From NCBI GenBank assembly GCA_947623705.1, contig CANQHT010000081.1:1-5168 (forward strand): DNA of 5,168 bases. Direction: 5' to 3'. The stretch is from an uncultured Bacilli bacterium. GTDB taxonomy: Bacteria; Bacillota_I; Bacilli_A; RF39; UBA660. Under the pieces are notes generated by a model, which searched no databases, had not been told where the DNA came from, and saw nothing but the letters and a program-made list of their open reading frames with translations. A program made the translations under genes and the position numbers. Of the stretch, positions 4,742 through 5,168 are shown piece by piece (position 1 is the stretch's first letter; each line of letters starts with the position of its first letter).

Positions 4742-4763
4742 ATGTAGGAAAACCTACATTTTT
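4742..4763. terminator. Hairpin downstream of istB, possibly within the IS21 terminal repeat
   Basis: ATGTAGG (4742-4748), AAAA, CCTACAT (4753-4759) make a perfect 7-bp stem, followed on the plus strand by five T residues. On the minus strand it lies 14 bases after the istB stop, but there it lacks a good T tract. As a terminator it would work best against plus-strand transcription entering the element. Its outer edge begins TG (4743), as IS21-family ends do. Confidence 0.45.
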
Positions 4764-5168
4764 AAATGAGCCTTAATCATCAGATTCAGTATCACATAAA
4801 GCATCTTTCATACGATAAGATTTACCAGTAATATTAATAATATGAGAATGATGTATTAATCTATCTAAAATGGCATTGGCAATCATTAAATCACCAAATA
4901 GTTCACCCCATTTAGAAAATGGTTTGTTAGTTGTGATTATAGTTGAATTTTTTTCATATCTTTTATTTATAAGTTGAAATAACATATTTGCTCCTTCAGT
5001 ATCAATTGGGAGATATCCGACTTCATCTATAATAAGTAATTTATATTTTGCCAAAGTTTTTAATTTATCATCTAATCTATTATGAGAATGTGCTTTTTTT
5101 AAAGCTTCAATTAAATCATTACAGTTTATAAAATAAGTACTTTTATATGTTTTTGTATTTTCTAATCC
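4743..5168 (-). mobile_element. Right end of an IS21-family insertion sequence (continues beyond the window)
   Basis: The istB-type helper gene identifies the family. IS21 elements carry istA then istB, with istB close to the right end, so istA would lie beyond the right edge. The end is set tentatively at 4743, where TGTAGG begins 30 bases from the istB stop. IS21-family ends normally start 5'-TG, but I cannot compare with the other end. Base 4742 would be the last flanking base. Confidence 0.6.
4773..5168 (-). CDS. istB: IS21-family transposition helper ATPase IstB, C-terminal part (5' end off the window)
   Basis: IstB is a DnaC-like AAA+ ATPase that helps the IstA transposase to choose and engage target DNA. 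The visible 131 codons run in frame from the right edge without a start (the TTG at 5052-5054 is internal). They show TYFINCNDLIEALKKAH (11-27), the Walker B strand KLLIIDEVGYLP (43-54, Asp48 and Glu49), GANMLFQLINKRYE, the sensor-1 region TIITTNKPFSKWG, and AILDRLIHHSHIINI with its conserved Arg (about 103). It ends at SYRMKD and an acidic tail. Full IstB proteins have about 250 residues, so roughly half, including Walker A, lies outside. No frameshift is seen in the visible part, so the element may be intact. Confidence 0.93.
   Translation of the reverse strand, partial: GLENTKTYKSTYFINCNDLIEALKKAHSHNRLDDKLKTLAKYKLLIIDEVGYLPIDTEGANMLFQLINKRYEKNSTIITTNKPFSKWGELFGDLMIANAILDRLIHHSHIINITGKSYRMKDALCDTESDD

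Larger units (their letters stand above)
3999..4742. mobile_element. Remnant of an ISL3-family insertion sequence
   Basis: The left boundary is set by an ISL3-type terminal inverted repeat beginning GGCTCT at 3999. Inside are a bidirectional terminator and the C-terminal part of an ISL3 transposase on the minus strand. The other inverted repeat and the 5' half of the transposase are absent. Recognisable transposase sequence ends near 4698, and the boundary on that side is unsure (4698-4742). The abutting IS21-type sequence suggests an insertion or deletion removed the rest. A copy like this cannot move by itself. Confidence 0.7.

Noticed and set aside
4768..4772. GAGCC as the second ISL3 inverted repeat
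   Set aside because: Only the last five bases match the complement of the 3999 end. The rest does not align, and it touches the istB stop codon.
5052..5054. TTG as the start of istB
   Set aside because: The frame continues upstream to the window edge with typical IstB sequence (TYFINCNDLIEALKKAH), so this codon is an internal Leu.
1..5168. CRISPR array, tRNA, rRNA or replication origin
   Set aside because: No regularly spaced repeats, cloverleaf, rRNA-like sequence or cluster of DnaA boxes was seen.

Overview
The window is strongly AT-rich chromosomal DNA, probably from a low-GC member of the Bacillota (Bacilli or Clostridia type, possibly an uncultured gut lineage). The evidence is the base composition, strong Shine-Dalgarno sequences (AGGAGG, GGGGAG, AAGGGGG), frequent TTG starts, a Gram-positive-type SufB, and ISL3- and IS21-family insertion sequences. 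Tryptophans at conserved SufB and SSB positions are encoded by TGG, and TGA is used as a stop, so the standard bacterial code fits. I cannot name a species.

Left part (1-2808, all minus strand). From right to left this holds sufB (Fe-S cluster scaffold), a Rho-independent terminator, ssb (single-stranded DNA-binding protein with one OB fold and no acidic C-terminal tip), and a membrane-anchored extracytoplasmic protein that looks like a degenerate polysaccharide-deacetylase-type domain. Each gene has its own plausible sigma-A promoter. The first 173 bases hold no gene I can support.

Middle (2809-3983). A compact divergent promoter region separates sufB from a plus-strand gene for a predicted tail-anchored membrane protein of unknown function. 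The two -35 boxes abut inside one 11-bp inverted repeat. The tail-anchored gene is followed by a terminator hairpin, then by a small MraZ/AbrB-like transcription factor gene. The MraZ-like gene has an excellent promoter whose start point falls in the loop of the upstream terminator hairpin. Read-through RNA would therefore fold and bury the ribosome-binding site, while RNA from the gene's own promoter would not.

Right part (3984-5168) is mobile DNA. It starts with an ISL3-family terminal inverted repeat at 3999 and a bidirectional terminator. Next comes the frameshifted, 5'-truncated C-terminal half of an ISL3 transposase (minus strand), and then the end of an IS21-family element with a partial istB gene that runs off the right edge. 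The junction near 4700-4743 suggests that the IS21 element inserted into, or next to, the decaying ISL3 copy.

No tRNA, rRNA, CRISPR array or recognised riboswitch was seen. The most interesting parts are the two overlapping regulatory architectures (2820-2905 and 3523-3581) and the two genes of unassigned function that they control.
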